A DNA stretch of 64,000 nt. Source: Dickeya oryzae. Lineage in GTDB: Bacteria > Pseudomonadota > Gammaproteobacteria > Enterobacterales > Enterobacteriaceae. The translations under genes and the position numbers were made by a program. Where the stretch lies: positions 231,531 to 295,530 of the forward strand of contig NZ_ML762923.1 in the NCBI RefSeq assembly GCF_009372235.1, in the 5' to 3' direction. Positions 54,038 to 64,000 of the stretch are shown here, one piece after another (within the stretch, counting starts at the first letter, position 1; every line of letters begins with the position of its first letter). A model generated the notes under the pieces. The model made no database searches. It was given only the letters and a program-made list of their open reading frames with translations, and had not been told where the DNA came from.

Positions 54038-57000
54038 TTATTTCCGTTGTATCCAGTCGGCAATAAACGTCACGTGTGGCATTTTCAGCAACTGGACATG
54101 GTTACCGGCGCCGCGCTGAAGCTGTATGGCCGGGATCAACGTCTGCCAGCCGGTCATCCGGTCGACGTCTGCGTCCTCGGCCAGAATCAGTGACGGCGTG
54201 ACCACCGGCAGCAACGTCGGCTGGTATCCGGTGCGCAGGTTGGTGGCAAAAACCCGGAAGATGGCCGTCAGATCCTGCACCCGGCTGCTGGCTGACATCA
54301 CACCACACTCGACCAGGCGCTGATGCAGGCACACCAGCCGCTGCGGTTGCGTCAATGTCGCCAGCTCAGGTTCCGTCAGTGCCAGTGCCGTACCTTGCAT
54401 TTCAAACAGCGCGATCAGCCGCATGCATACCTGCAGGTCCGGGTACTCTTTCGCTGCCTGGGGCGCTCTGGAGTCCACCAGCGTCAGCGATGCCACCGGC
54501 ATGCCCTCTTGCTCCAGCTGTCGCGCCAGCTCCAGTGCACTCCAGCCACCGAACGAATGCCCCAGCAGATGAAGTGGCCCGTTGAGCGACTGCGCTTTCA
54601 GCGCCGCCAGATAATACTGGGCGGCAGCCTCGACAGAACTGTGCGGTGTAGTACCTTCCAGCAAGCCCTGTGGCTGCAGGCCCCATACCTGCCAGTCATC
54701 CGACATGGCGGCAGTCAGTGCCATAAAACTCATGACGTTATCACCGGCACCGGGAATGCAGACCAGCACCGGCCCGGTCTGTCGGCCTGTCTGTAACGTG
54801 ATAACCGGCGTCTGAGTATGCTGCATGGCTGTCGGCTCTGACAGCCTGCGGGCCTGAATCGCCCTGGATATCTGCTGACCGACCGTGCCGACATGAGCCT
54901 CGGTAAACAGGCTCATGTGGTCACCGGGCACCGGGGTCACCCGGATTGAGGACGGCGGTAAGATGCGGTCCCAGTGCAGGTACGGCTCTGCCCGTGCCAG
55001 ACTGTCGCGGGCAGCCAGCAGGTCAACCTGAACCGGCAGTGGCTGTGGTCGGTACTCGGCATTCAGCAGATCCTGACGGTGTTGCAGCCAGCGGCAGAAA
55101 TACGTCGGCGTCCAGTCAGAGGGGATGACGCCCTGTTGGCAGGCCAGTGCATGGTAATCCTGCCATTGCCGACAGGTTGCCAGCGCCGCGGTTGGCAGCG
55201 GTTCACCCCGCAGCGTCAGGACATCCTGAATCAGCGCCTGACTCATCTGCTCCAGCGTCTCTGCCGTATGCGATACCGATTCGACTGGCGGTAACGCCCA
55301 GGTATCCAGCAGCCCCAGGAATTCAACCGACTGGTTCAGTCCAATCAACTGCGCGGCAATTTCATACGCCAGTGTGCCGCCCAGCGACCAGCCCAGCAGG
55401 CGATACGGCCCCTGTGGTTGTACTTCGCGGATAATGCCGACATAACGGGTTGCTGCTCCTTGCAACGTTGTGAAGCTCGGCAGATGGCGATCCGGCCCCA
55501 GCAGGCCGTACACCGGAATATCCGCATCAATCGCTGCCACCAGTTGCGGGCCGTAAAGCAGTTCGCCGGTAGCCTCTGGCACCACGAACAAGGGGCGTTG
55601 CGACCCGGACGAACGCAACGCTATCCAGGCCTTGCGTTGTGTTTCTGCTATGTCGAGCGCGGCTGCCAGCTCAAACAGGTGAGGGGATTCAAACAGGGTG
55701 GACAGGGAAAGCGTGAGTCCACGCCTGTGCATTTCACTCACCAGTTTCACCGCCAGTAATGAATGGCCGCCGAGTTCAAAGAAGTGATCCTGACGACCAA
55801 CACGCTCAACCCCCAGCAGTGTCTGCCACAGCTCCGCCAGCATGTGCTCCATGGCACTACGCGGCGCTTCAAAGGTCTGGTGGATAAAGGCGCTGTCATC
55901 CGGCTCCGGCAGGGCTTTTTGGTCAATCTTGCCATTGGCCGTCAGCGGCAGGGCGTCAACAGACACATAGACCGCCGGGGTCATGTAAGCAGGCAATTGC
56001 CCGGCGATGTGATCACGTAGCGCCTGCACGTCAGCGTCACCGACATACCAGGCCACCAGACGCGGCTCGCCATCCTGACCGGGGCGTGCCAGCACCACAG
56101 CATCCGTGACCTGCGCGTGACTACGCACCGTTGCTTCGATCTCACCCAGCTCGATACGGAAACCGCGTATTTTGACCTGATGATCGTTACGGCCCAGATA
56201 GTCGAGGGTGCCGTCAGCATTCCAGCGAGCCAGATCGCCAGAGCGGTACATCCGTGCACCAGTTTGTGCCGCAAACGGATCGTCAAGGAAGCGTTCGGCG
56301 GTCAGTTCTGGCCGGTTCAGGTAACCGCGCGCGACACCGGCCCCGGCGACATACAGCTCGCCGATCACCCCGATGGGCACCGGCTGTTGCTGTGCATCCA
56401 GCAGGTAGGTGCGTAAATCCGGCAGACGACGTCCGATCGGGCTGATGGTGGACGCAACATCCGCGGGCTGCAACGGCTGCCAGGTGACATGTACCGTGGT
56501 TTCGGTAATGCCGTACATATTGATGAGCTGTGTGCGGTGATTGGCTGCTCGTGCATACCACGGTGCCAGGCTCGATGGATTCAGCGCTTCGCCGCCAAAA
56601 ATCACATAGCGCAATGCGTGGTGCCCGGCGTTGTCGGCCTGCGCTGCCATCAACTGCCGGAACGCGCTCGGCGTCTGGTTGAGAACCGTGACGTCTTGCT
56701 CACAAAGCAACTGATAGAAGGCCTCTGGCGAACGGCTGACCAGATACGGCACCACCACCAGACGACCCCCGTTGAGCAGCGCCCCCCAGATTTCCCAGAC
56801 GGAAAAGTCAAAGGCGTAGGAGTGGAACAGTGTCCAGACATCCCCGGCACCGAACTGGAACAGCGGTTGCGAGGCGCGCAACAGCCGCACGACATGGTGG
56901 TGTTCCACCAGCACGCCTTTCGGCAGCCCGGTGGAGCCGGAGGTATAGATGACATAGGCCAGATGATGCGGCGTCAGGCCGCGTGTTGTCGGGTTGATAT

Positions 57001-60000
57001 TATCAGCAGAGCAGGTGGCCCACGGCCGCGCCGGGTTATCCAGCGTAATCACCGGGCGGTCAGTCGGCACGCTGGCACGCAGCGTGGTGGTGGTGATTAA
57101 CGCGACCGGATTACTGTCACGCAGAATATAGTGCAACCGTTCTTCCGGATAGCTCGGATCGAGCGGGACATAGGCCCCACCGGCTTTTAGCGTTGCCAGC
57201 AGCGCCACCACCAGCTCGACGCTGCGCTCCAGTGCAATCGCTACCCGGTCATCCGGCCTGACACCCTGTTCAATCAGCCAGTGCGCCAGTTGGTTGGCGT
57301 GTTCATTCAGCTCGCCATAGCTCAGTGATTCGTTTTCGAAGACCACGGCAACAGCGTCCGGCTGCCGGGCGGCCTGCTGCTCAAACCATTCGTGAATGCA
57401 GATATCCGCCGGGAAGTGAGTCTCAATGTCATTGAAGCCGTACAGTACCTGCTGGCGTTCGGCGTCCGGCAGCACCGTCAGGGTATGCACCGGTTGCGTT
57501 GGTGCCTGCGCCAGCGCGTCGGCCAGCGCCGTCAGGGTGAGGCGCATCATTTCGCCGACACGCGCCGCACCGATACCCTCTGCAACCTGAATATCGAGGC
57601 TGAAGCCCGCCGCGCCCTGATCGTTCACCGATACGTTGACCGGGTAGTTAGTGCGCTCCTGACTGAACAGCACATCGATGCCATCCAGCTCTGTCTGTAC
57701 CTCTGTCTGTTCGCTGCCGCCGTTATAGCGGTAGTTGAGCAGGCTGGTGAACAGCGGGCTCTGGGCACCGACACCGCTGCATTGCTGGACGTCGGCCAGC
57801 GCGGCATGTTCAAAACGCAGCAGTCCGGCCAGGCCGTCGTGCGTCTGGCGCAGTGCCTGTTCAACACTCACCTGCCCCAGCGACAGGCGCAACGGCAGGG
57901 TGTTCAGGAACATGCCCAGCACCCGGTCAGCGCCGTCACCACCGGCCATACGACCAAACAGCACGGTGCCGAACACGACGTTATCCTGCCCGGTAGTGGC
58001 CTGCACCACGCGTCCCCAGGCGAGGTGGAACAGGCTGGTGACGCTGATGCCGCGCTGTTGTGACAGTGCCCGCAGCCGTTGCCCCAGGATGTCTGACAGT
58101 ACCAGATGATGTTCGTCGATGTGCTGGCCGTTACCCTGGCTATCCCGCAGCCCGAACGGGGCGCAGGGTTCATCAATATCCCCAAGCTGTGCCCGGAAAT
58201 AGTCCTGCTGTGCCGATTGTTGTGCCGGTATAGCCGTCTGCTGGCGGGCGAGAGCGACAAACTGCCGGAACGGCAGCGGGGCGGGTAACTGGTCGGCACG
58301 GCCCAACAGGTGTGCCTGCACCTCTTCGAGCAGCAGCTCCAGCGTGGTGTGGTCCATACACAAATGGTGGTGCAGCAGGCACAGCAGCCAGCGGTTATTG
58401 GCCGGGTCGGCGACCTGATAACTCTGGATCATCGGTGCCTGCGCGACATTCATCTGCAACTGCGCCGGAGTAAAGCGCTGTTGCAGGATATCGGCGACAT
58501 CGTCGGATTCGATAACCAGCGTTTCCACCGGCATCACGGCCTCGCGCCAGACCACCTGCACGGCCTCGTCCAGCCCTTCCCAGACGATGCCGGTACGCAG
58601 AATGTCGTGACGCTGAATGACGGCCTGCAAGGCGGCAATAAAATGATCCAGCCTGTCCTTTTCGGCAAAACTCAGGATGGAGCGGGTGATGTAGGCATCC
58701 CCCACCGGCTGCAGCAGATGATGGAACAAAATGCCGGTCTGCAACGGTGCCAGTGGGTAGATGTCCTGCACATTGCGCACGCCTCCCGGCACGGTCGCCA
58801 CCACGGCATCAATCTGCGTTTGCGTCAGGGCAACTAAAGGCAGCATCTCCGGGGTGATCTGCTCGCAATCTGGGTGAATACGGTTGGCCGGAATAGTCGC
58901 GGTTGCTTCACTGCCCGTCAACGTGGTTGCCAGTGCAGCCAGCGTCGGTTGCCTGAACAGCTCGCTGACGGCGAGTGTATACCCCGCCCGGCGCAGGCGT
59001 TCAATCAGCTTAATCGCCAGCAGCGAATGACCACCGAGTTCAAAGAAGTGATCCTGCCGCCCGACGCGCTCAAGCCCCAGCAACTCCTGCCATATCGTGG
59101 CAATCGCCTGTTCGGTGGCGGTTTGTGGTGCCTCGTAGTCGGTGTGGACAAAGGCGCTGTCATCCGGGGCGGGTAAGGCGTTGCGATCGACTTTACCGTT
59201 CGGTGTCAGTGGCAGTGCCAGCATCTGTACACAGGCTGCCGGTACCATATGTGCAGGCAGCTGCCCGGCGAGATGGTGGCGCAGGGCGTGCGCCTCGGCG
59301 TCACCGACATACCAGACGATCAGCCGCGGTTGGCCGTTATGATCCGCCCGAGCCAGCACCACCGCTTCGGTGACGTGAGGGCAGCCGAGTGCGCAGGACT
59401 CGATTTCACCCGGCTCGATACGAAAACCGCGGATCTTGACCTGACTGTCGTTACGGCCGAGGTATTCCAGCGTCCCGTCAGTCTGCCAGCGGCCCAGATC
59501 GCCGGTGCGGTACATCCGTGCACCCGGCCCGTGAGCAAACGGATCATTCAGAAAACGCTCAGTCGTCAGATCGGGCCGGTTCAGATAGCCGCGCGCGACA
59601 CCGACGCCGCCGATATAAATCTCACCGGTGACACCGACGGGGACCAACTGACCGTGACCGTCCAGCAGATAGATTTTGGTGTTTTCAACCGGGTAGCCGA
59701 TCGGTGGCTGACCGGCATAAGGCTGATGCAGGGCAAAGGTGCTGGCCCAGATAGTGGCTTCGGTCGGGCCATAGGCGTTGTAGACCGCCCGGCCAGCACA
59801 CCAGGGCGCAATCGCTTCACGGCTGATGGCGTCCCCGGCGGTCACCAGCACGGCCAGATCTGGCAGCGCCTGTGCCGGGTTGAGGCTGGAGAGTGCCGCC
59901 GGTGGCAGTGTGGCATGGCTGATACGCTGTTGCTGCATAAACTGCGTCAACGTCTCACCCAGCAGTCGGCCCCGAGGCAGGTAGAGCGCTGCCCCAGAGC

Positions 60001-63000
60001 ACAATGCCATCACGATATCGAACAGACTGGCATCGAAACTGAGGGAGCTGAACTGGAGTACACGGCTGCCTGCCCCTGCGTTAAACAGGCGGATTTGTGC
60101 CTGTGACAGATTACACAGGCCCCGGTGCTCGACTAGCACCCCTTTCGGCAGCCCGGTGGAGCCGGAGGTGTAAATCACATAGGCCAGATGGCGGGGCGTC
60201 AGGCCCACCGCTGCCGGGCTGATGTTGTCAGCCGGGCAGGTGGCCCAGGGTTGTACCGGCGTATCCAGCGCAATTACCGGGCAGTCGGCGGCTATCTGGC
60301 TATTCAGCGCGGTGATGGTGATCAGCACCACCGGTGCACTGTCGGCCAGCATGTACTGCAGGCGCTCTGTCGGGTAGGCCGGGTCGAGCGGGACATAGGC
60401 CCCACCGGCTTTCAGCGTCGCCAGCAACGCCACCACCAGCTCGACGCTGCGCTCCAGCGCTATCGCCACACGCTGATCCGGTCTGACACCCTGTTCAATC
60501 AGCCAGTACGCCAGCTGATTCGCCCGGCGGTTCAGCTCGCCATAGCGCAGTGACTGACCGTCGAAGACCACGGCGACGGCGTCCGGCTGCTGAGTGGCCT
60601 GCTGTTCGAACAATTGATGAATGCAGAGATCCGCCGGGAAGTCTGCCGCCGTGTCGTTAAAGCCGAGCAGTACCTGCTGGCGTTCGGCGTCCGGCAGTAC
60701 CGTCAGGGCATGCACCGGTTGCGTTGGTGCCTGCACCAGCGCGTCAGCCAGTGCCGTCAGGGTGAACTGCATCATTTCGCCGACACGTGCCGCACCAATA
60801 CCCTCTGCAACCTGAATATCGAGGCTGAAGCCCGCCGCACCCTGATCGTTCACCGATACGTTGACCGGGTAGTTGGTGCGCTCCTGACTGAACAGCACGT
60901 CGATGCCATCCAGCTCTGTTTGTACCTCTGTCTGTTCGCTGCCGCCGTTATAGCGGTAGTTGAGCAGGCTGGTGAACAGCGGGCTCTGAGCGTCAACGCC
61001 GCTGCATTGCTGGACATCGGCCAGCGAGGCGTGCTCATGAGCCAGCAGTCCGGCCAGACTGTCGTGCGTCTGGCGCAGAGCCTGTTCGACACTGACCTGA
61101 CCCAGCGACAGGCGCAACGGCAGGGTGTTCAGGAACATGCCCAGCACCCGGTCTGCGCCGTCACCACCGGCCATACGGCCAAACAGCACGGTGCCGAACA
61201 CGACGTTATCCTGGCCGGTAGTGGCCTGCACCACACGGCCCCAGGCGAGATGGAACAGGCTGGTGACACTGATGCCACGCTGTTGTGACAGTGCCCGCAG
61301 CCGTTGCGCCAGGGAGTCTGACAGTGGCAGATGGTGTTCGTCGATGTGTTGACCGCTGCCCTGAACATCGAGCAGCCCGAACGGGGCGCAGGGCGCGTCA
61401 ATATCCCCGAGTTGTGCCCGGAAATAGTCCTGCTGCGCCTGCGCATCCGTTTGTTGACGGGCGAGGGCGACAAACTGCCGGAACGGCAGCGGGGCCGGTA
61501 GCTGGTCGGCACGGCCCAGCAGGTGTGCCTGCACCTCTTCGAGCAGCAGCTCCAGCGTGGTGTGGTCCATGCACAGGTGGTGATGCAGCAGGCACAGCAG
61601 CCAGCGGTTATTGGACGGGTCGGCAGCCTGATAACTCTGGATCATCGGGGCCTGAGTGATGTTCATCTGCAACTGCGCCGGGGTAAAACGCTGCTGCAGG
61701 GCGTCGGCAACATCGTCGGATTCGATAACCAGCGTCTCCACCGGCATCACGGCCTCGCGCCAGACCACCTGCACGGCGTCGTCCAGCCCTTCCCATACAA
61801 TGCCGGTACGCAGAATGTCGTGACGCTGAATCACCGCCTGCAAGGCGGCAATAAAATGATCCAGCCCGTCCTTTTCGGCAAAGCTCAGGATGGAGTGGGT
61901 GATATACGCATCCCCCACCGGCTGCAACAGATGGTGGAACAGAATGCCGTTCTGTAACGGTGCCAGCGGGTAGATATCCTGCACATTACGCACGCCGCCC
62001 GGCACGGTCGCCACCACGGTATCGATCTGTGCCTGCGTCAGGGTAACCAGCGGCAACATGGCCGGGGTGATGTGGGTGCTGTCGGCATGGATCAGGTTGG
62101 CCGGTACTGCCATGGCAGTGTCGCTGCCCGTCAGCGTAGCGGCCAGTGCGGCCAGCGTCGGCTGTCTGAACAGGTCGCTGACGGCGAGCGTATACCCCGC
62201 CTGTCGTAAGCGTTCGATAAGCTTAATCGCCATCAGCGAATGACCACCGAGCTCGAAGAAGTGATCCTGCCGCCCGACACGCTCAATCCCCAGCAGGCCC
62301 TGCCATATCGTGGCAATCGCCTGTTCGGCGGCGGTTTTCGGAGCTTCATAGTCGTGGCGGACAAAGGCGCTGTCATCCGGGGCGGGCAGCGCCTTGCGGT
62401 CCACCTTGCCGTTGGGTGTCAGCGGGATCTGGCCCAGTTGCACGTACGCCGCGGGCACCATGGACGCGGGCAGGCGCTGCGTCAGCTGTGCTTTCAGCGC
62501 CTCAACGGTGAGTGCTTCATCCGACAGAGTGTAATAGGCCACCAGTCGCTGATCGCCGGTAGTGGTGCGCTGTGCCACCACCACCGCCTCGCGTACACCG
62601 GTGCAGCCCTGCACTGCCGACTCAACCTCACCAGGTTCAATACGGAAGCCACGGATCTTGACCTGCTCGTCATTACGGCCCAGATAGTCGATAGTGCCGT
62701 CGGCATGCCAGCGGCCCACATCGCCTGTCTTGTACATCCGCGCATTTGGCGCGCTCGAGAACGGATCGGCCAGGAAGCGTTCGGCGGTCAGGTCGGGGCG
62801 GTTCAGGTAACCACGCGCCACACCGGTGCCACCGATATAAATCTCACCGGTCACCCCGACTGGCACCGGCTGGCGGTTCGCATCCAGCAGGTAAACCCGA
62901 CGGTTGGCCATCGGGCGGCCGATATGTGGCTGGGCGGTTTGTCCGGTGATGCGCGTATGGGTGCTGTCCACGGTACATTCGGTCGGGCCGTAGACGTTGT

Positions 63001-64000
63001 GGAACGCCACCTCTTCCAGCGAGGCCAGCAGCTGCCACTGGGCGGTACCGATGGCTTCACCGCCAAGCAGGACCGTGCGCAGTGACGGCGGTAATGGCCC
63101 GGCGGCCATCAGCAGCGCCAGCTGTGACGGTGTGCAGTCAAAGACCTCCAGCGCCTGCTGTGTCATCCACTCGCGCAGTTGCTCACCGTTCTGGCGTATC
63201 GCGTCGGGCACAATCACCAGCGTGCGGCCCGAGGCCAGTTGCACCAGCTGCTGCACCGAGGCATCAAAGGACGGTGAGGCGTTGAGGCTGACGCGTTGCA
63301 GGTCGGCGGAGCCATACACCGCCTGTTCCAGCCCGGCCCACAGGTTGACCACGCTGCCGTGTTCGACCTGTACCCCTTTCGGCAGTCCGGTGGAGCCGGA
63401 GGTATAGATAATATAGGACAGATGATGCGGCGTCAGGCCCACCGCCGCCGGGCTGATGTTGTCGGCCGGGCAGGTGGCCCACGGTTGTACCGGCATATCC
63501 AGCGCAATCACCGGGCAGTCGGCGGCTATCTGGCTATTCAGCGCGGTAGTGGTGATTAACACCACCGGTGCGCTGTCGGCCAGCATGTACTGCAGGCGCG
63601 CTGCCGGGTAGGCCGGGTCGAGCGGCACATAGGCCCCCCCGGCTTTCAGCGTTGCCAGCAGCGCCACCACCAGGTCGACACCGCGCGCCAGCGCTATCGC
63701 CACCCGGTCATCCGGCCTGACACCCTGTTCAGTCAGCCAGTGTGCCAGCTGATTCGCACGGCGGTTCAGTTCGCCATAGCACAGTGACTCGTTTTCGAAC
63801 ACCACGGCGATGGCGTCCGGCTGGCGGGCGGCCTGCTGTTCAACCAGTTGATGGATGCAGACCCCGGTTGGGAACGTAGTGACGGTGTCATTAAAGCCGT
63901 GCAGCACCTGCTGGCGTTCGGCGTCCGGCAGCAGCGCTATCTGGGCCACCGGCTGATGGCTGTCGGCCACCATGGCGTGCAGCAGCGTCTGCCAGTAGGC
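54038..64000 (-). CDS. Non-ribosomal peptide synthetase, last three modules with tandem thioesterase (partial)
   Basis: The frame is open past the window edge; the visible part is 3320 residues, beginning in the tail of a condensation domain. Counted from the in-frame Met at 63973: A1 (about 25-540), T1 (Ser near 577), C (about 650-1100), A2, T2 (near 1650), C (about 1720-2175), A3, T3 (near 2732), TE1 (GWSLGG near 2863), TE2 (GHSFGG near 3140). Specificity residues read DAQDLGVVD in A1 (Gln), DAFTVAAIW in A2 (unclear, perhaps aromatic) and DFWNIGMVH in A3 (Thr). Both full C domains carry HHLLQPVGD, the dual condensation/epimerisation motif, plus HHLCMDH. The predicted product end is D-Gln, D-X, Thr, released and perhaps cyclised by the TE pair. 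Confidence 0.93.
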   Translation of the reverse strand, partial: AYWQTLLHAMVADSHQPVAQIALLPDAERQQVLHGFNDTVTTFPTGVCIHQLVEQQAARQPDAIAVVFENESLCYGELNRRANQLAHWLTEQGVRPDDRVAIALARGVDLVVALLATLKAGGAYVPLDPAYPAARLQYMLADSAPVVLITTTALNSQIAADCPVIALDMPVQPWATCPADNISPAAVGLTPHHLSYIIYTSGSTGLPKGVQVEHGSVVNLWAGLEQAVYGSADLQRVSLNASPSFDASVQQLVQLASGRTLVIVPDAIRQNGEQLREWMTQQALEVFDCTPSQLALLMAAGPLPPSLRTVLLGGEAIGTAQWQLLASLEEVAFHNVYGPTECTVDSTHTRITGQTAQPHIGRPMANRRVYLLDANRQPVPVGVTGEIYIGGTGVARGYLNRPDLTAERFLADPFSSAPNARMYKTGDVGRWHADGTIDYLGRNDEQVKIRGFRIEPGEVESAVQGCTGVREAVVVAQRTTTGDQRLVAYYTLSDEALTVEALKAQLTQRLPASMVPAAYVQLGQIPLTPNGKVDRKALPAPDDSAFVRHDYEAPKTAAEQAIATIWQGLLGIERVGRQDHFFELGGHSLMAIKLIERLRQAGYTLAVSDLFRQPTLAALAATLTGSDTAMAVPANLIHADSTHITPAMLPLVTLTQAQIDTVVATVPGGVRNVQDIYPLAPLQNGILFHHLLQPVGDAYITHSILSFAEKDGLDHFIAALQAVIQRHDILRTGIVWEGLDDAVQVVWREAVMPVETLVIESDDVADALQQRFTPAQLQMNITQAPMIQSYQAADPSNNRWLLCLLHHHLCMDHTTLELLLEEVQAHLLGRADQLPAPLPFRQFVALARQQTDAQAQQDYFRAQLGDIDAPCAPFGLLDVQGSGQHIDEHHLPLSDSLAQRLRALSQQRGISVTSLFHLAWGRVVQATTGQDNVVFGTVLFGRMAGGDGADRVLGMFLNTLPLRLSLGQVSVEQALRQTHDSLAGLLAHEHASLADVQQCSGVDAQSPLFTSLLNYRYNGGSEQTEVQTELDGIDVLFSQERTNYPVNVSVNDQGAAGFSLDIQVAEGIGAARVGEMMQFTLTALADALVQAPTQPVHALTVLPDAERQQVLLGFNDTAADFPADLCIHQLFEQQATQQPDAVAVVFDGQSLRYGELNRRANQLAYWLIEQGVRPDQRVAIALERSVELVVALLATLKAGGAYVPLDPAYPTERLQYMLADSAPVVLITITALNSQIAADCPVIALDTPVQPWATCPADNISPAAVGLTPRHLAYVIYTSGSTGLPKGVLVEHRGLCNLSQAQIRLFNAGAGSRVLQFSSLSFDASLFDIVMALCSGAALYLPRGRLLGETLTQFMQQQRISHATLPPAALSSLNPAQALPDLAVLVTAGDAISREAIAPWCAGRAVYNAYGPTEATIWASTFALHQPYAGQPPIGYPVENTKIYLLDGHGQLVPVGVTGEIYIGGVGVARGYLNRPDLTTERFLNDPFAHGPGARMYRTGDLGRWQTDGTLEYLGRNDSQVKIRGFRIEPGEIESCALGCPHVTEAVVLARADHNGQPRLIVWYVGDAEAHALRHHLAGQLPAHMVPAACVQMLALPLTPNGKVDRNALPAPDDSAFVHTDYEAPQTATEQAIATIWQELLGLERVGRQDHFFELGGHSLLAIKLIERLRRAGYTLAVSELFRQPTLAALATTLTGSEATATIPANRIHPDCEQITPEMLPLVALTQTQIDAVVATVPGGVRNVQDIYPLAPLQTGILFHHLLQPVGDAYITRSILSFAEKDRLDHFIAALQAVIQRHDILRTGIVWEGLDEAVQVVWREAVMPVETLVIESDDVADILQQRFTPAQLQMNVAQAPMIQSYQVADPANNRWLLCLLHHHLCMDHTTLELLLEEVQAHLLGRADQLPAPLPFRQFVALARQQTAIPAQQSAQQDYFRAQLGDIDEPCAPFGLRDSQGNGQHIDEHHLVLSDILGQRLRALSQQRGISVTSLFHLAWGRVVQATTGQDNVVFGTVLFGRMAGGDGADRVLGMFLNTLPLRLSLGQVSVEQALRQTHDGLAGLLRFEHAALADVQQCSGVGAQSPLFTSLLNYRYNGGSEQTEVQTELDGIDVLFSQERTNYPVNVSVNDQGAAGFSLDIQVAEGIGAARVGEMMRLTLTALADALAQAPTQPVHTLTVLPDAERQQVLYGFNDIETHFPADICIHEWFEQQAARQPDAVAVVFENESLSYGELNEHANQLAHWLIEQGVRPDDRVAIALERSVELVVALLATLKAGGAYVPLDPSYPEERLHYILRDSNPVALITTTTLRASVPTDRPVITLDNPARPWATCSADNINPTTRGLTPHHLAYVIYTSGSTGLPKGVLVEHHHVVRLLRASQPLFQFGAGDVWTLFHSYAFDFSVWEIWGALLNGGRLVVVPYLVSRSPEAFYQLLCEQDVTVLNQTPSAFRQLMAAQADNAGHHALRYVIFGGEALNPSSLAPWYARAANHRTQLINMYGITETTVHVTWQPLQPADVASTISPIGRRLPDLRTYLLDAQQQPVPIGVIGELYVAGAGVARGYLNRPELTAERFLDDPFAAQTGARMYRSGDLARWNADGTLDYLGRNDHQVKIRGFRIELGEIEATVRSHAQVTDAVVLARPGQDGEPRLVAWYVGDADVQALRDHIAGQLPAYMTPAVYVSVDALPLTANGKIDQKALPEPDDSAFIHQTFEAPRSAMEHMLAELWQTLLGVERVGRQDHFFELGGHSLLAVKLVSEMHRRGLTLSLSTLFESPHLFELAAALDIAETQRKAWIALRSSGSQRPLFVVPEATGELLYGPQLVAAIDADIPVYGLLGPDRHLPSFTTLQGAATRYVGIIREVQPQGPYRLLGWSLGGTLAYEIAAQLIGLNQSVEFLGLLDTWALPPVESVSHTAETLEQMSQALIQDVLTLRGEPLPTAALATCRQWQDYHALACQQGVIPSDWTPTYFCRWLQHRQDLLNAEYRPQPLPVQVDLLAARDSLARAEPYLHWDRILPPSSIRVTPVPGDHMSLFTEAHVGTVGQQISRAIQARRLSEPTAMQHTQTPVITLQTGRQTGPVLVCIPGAGDNVMSFMALTAAMSDDWQVWGLQPQGLLEGTTPHSSVEAAAQYYLAALKAQSLNGPLHLLGHSFGGWSALELARQLEQEGMPVASLTLVDSRAPQAAKEYPDLQVCMRLIALFEMQGTALALTEPELATLTQPQRLVCLHQRLVECGVMSASSRVQDLTAIFRVFATNLRTGYQPTLLPVVTPSLILAEDADVDRMTGWQTLIPAIQLQRGAGNHVQLLKMPHVTFIADWIQRK

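Noticed and set aside
54323..63559. Long rightward frames inside the NRPS gene
   Set aside because: They are antisense shadows of a GC-rich coding region; their products are low in recognisable domains and rich in Arg, Pro and Gln.

Overview
The window looks like the chromosome of a soft-rot enterobacterium, most likely a Dickeya or close relative. This is inferred from gene content, not from a marker gene. Many genes have close Escherichia coli counterparts (katG, cfa, yohJK, yajD, yeaR, yjjA, nikABCDE). Two specialised-metabolite loci sit at the two ends. The left end carries the tail of what appears to be the zeamine cluster known from Dickeya and Serratia. A 145-bp terminal-inverted-repeat element at about 30.0 kb resembles an interspersed repeat I recall from Pectobacteriaceae.

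Left end, 1-12.3 kb: the last PKS domains (KR-ACP), a free-standing condensation enzyme, an ABC-2 exporter pair and a convergent membrane-anchored alpha/beta hydrolase. Together they match the assembly, export and periplasmic maturation steps of the zeamine system. Next come an RND pump with its membrane-fusion protein, and a divergent BaeSR-like two-component system. These probably give self-resistance and its control.

12.3-24.9 kb: a LysR regulator, a VOC protein, a TauE-type permease, and an ABC-F ATPase behind a 27-codon leader peptide with switchable hairpins. Then an array of hairpins, the lutABC lactate-oxidation operon, cfa, an AraC regulator, yohJK, and an AT-rich orphan trypsin-like protease without a signal peptide.

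25-33 kb: a FixJ-like two-component pair with an ABC transporter of the nitrate/sulfonate type. Its permease is a two-domain fusion and no binding protein is nearby. Then a MITE-like repeat and katG.

33-42 kb: a second PBP3 (FtsI-like) gene. It is followed by a nickel-type ABC operon headed by a SAM methyltransferase and closed by a MarR regulator, whose promoter is covered by a large perfect palindrome.

42-52 kb: a mixed accessory segment. It holds a Rob-like regulator, yjjA, a flavin reductase, a yeaR homologue with an unknown partner ending in Cys-Gly-Trp, and a LysE exporter / cyclodeaminase remnant / DUF2000 / Lrp locus. It also holds a LysR-alcohol dehydrogenase-monooxygenase group, a TetR regulator with a palindromic operator, and yajD.

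Right end, 52.3-64 kb: the 3' part of a non-ribosomal peptide synthetase running off the window, with its cyclic-peptide-type ABC exporter. The visible modules read Gln, a probably aromatic or hydrophobic residue, and Thr. Both complete condensation domains carry the dual condensation/epimerisation motif, and the enzyme ends in tandem thioesterases. This predicts a cyclic, probably lipid-capped peptide ending D-Gln, D-X, Thr.
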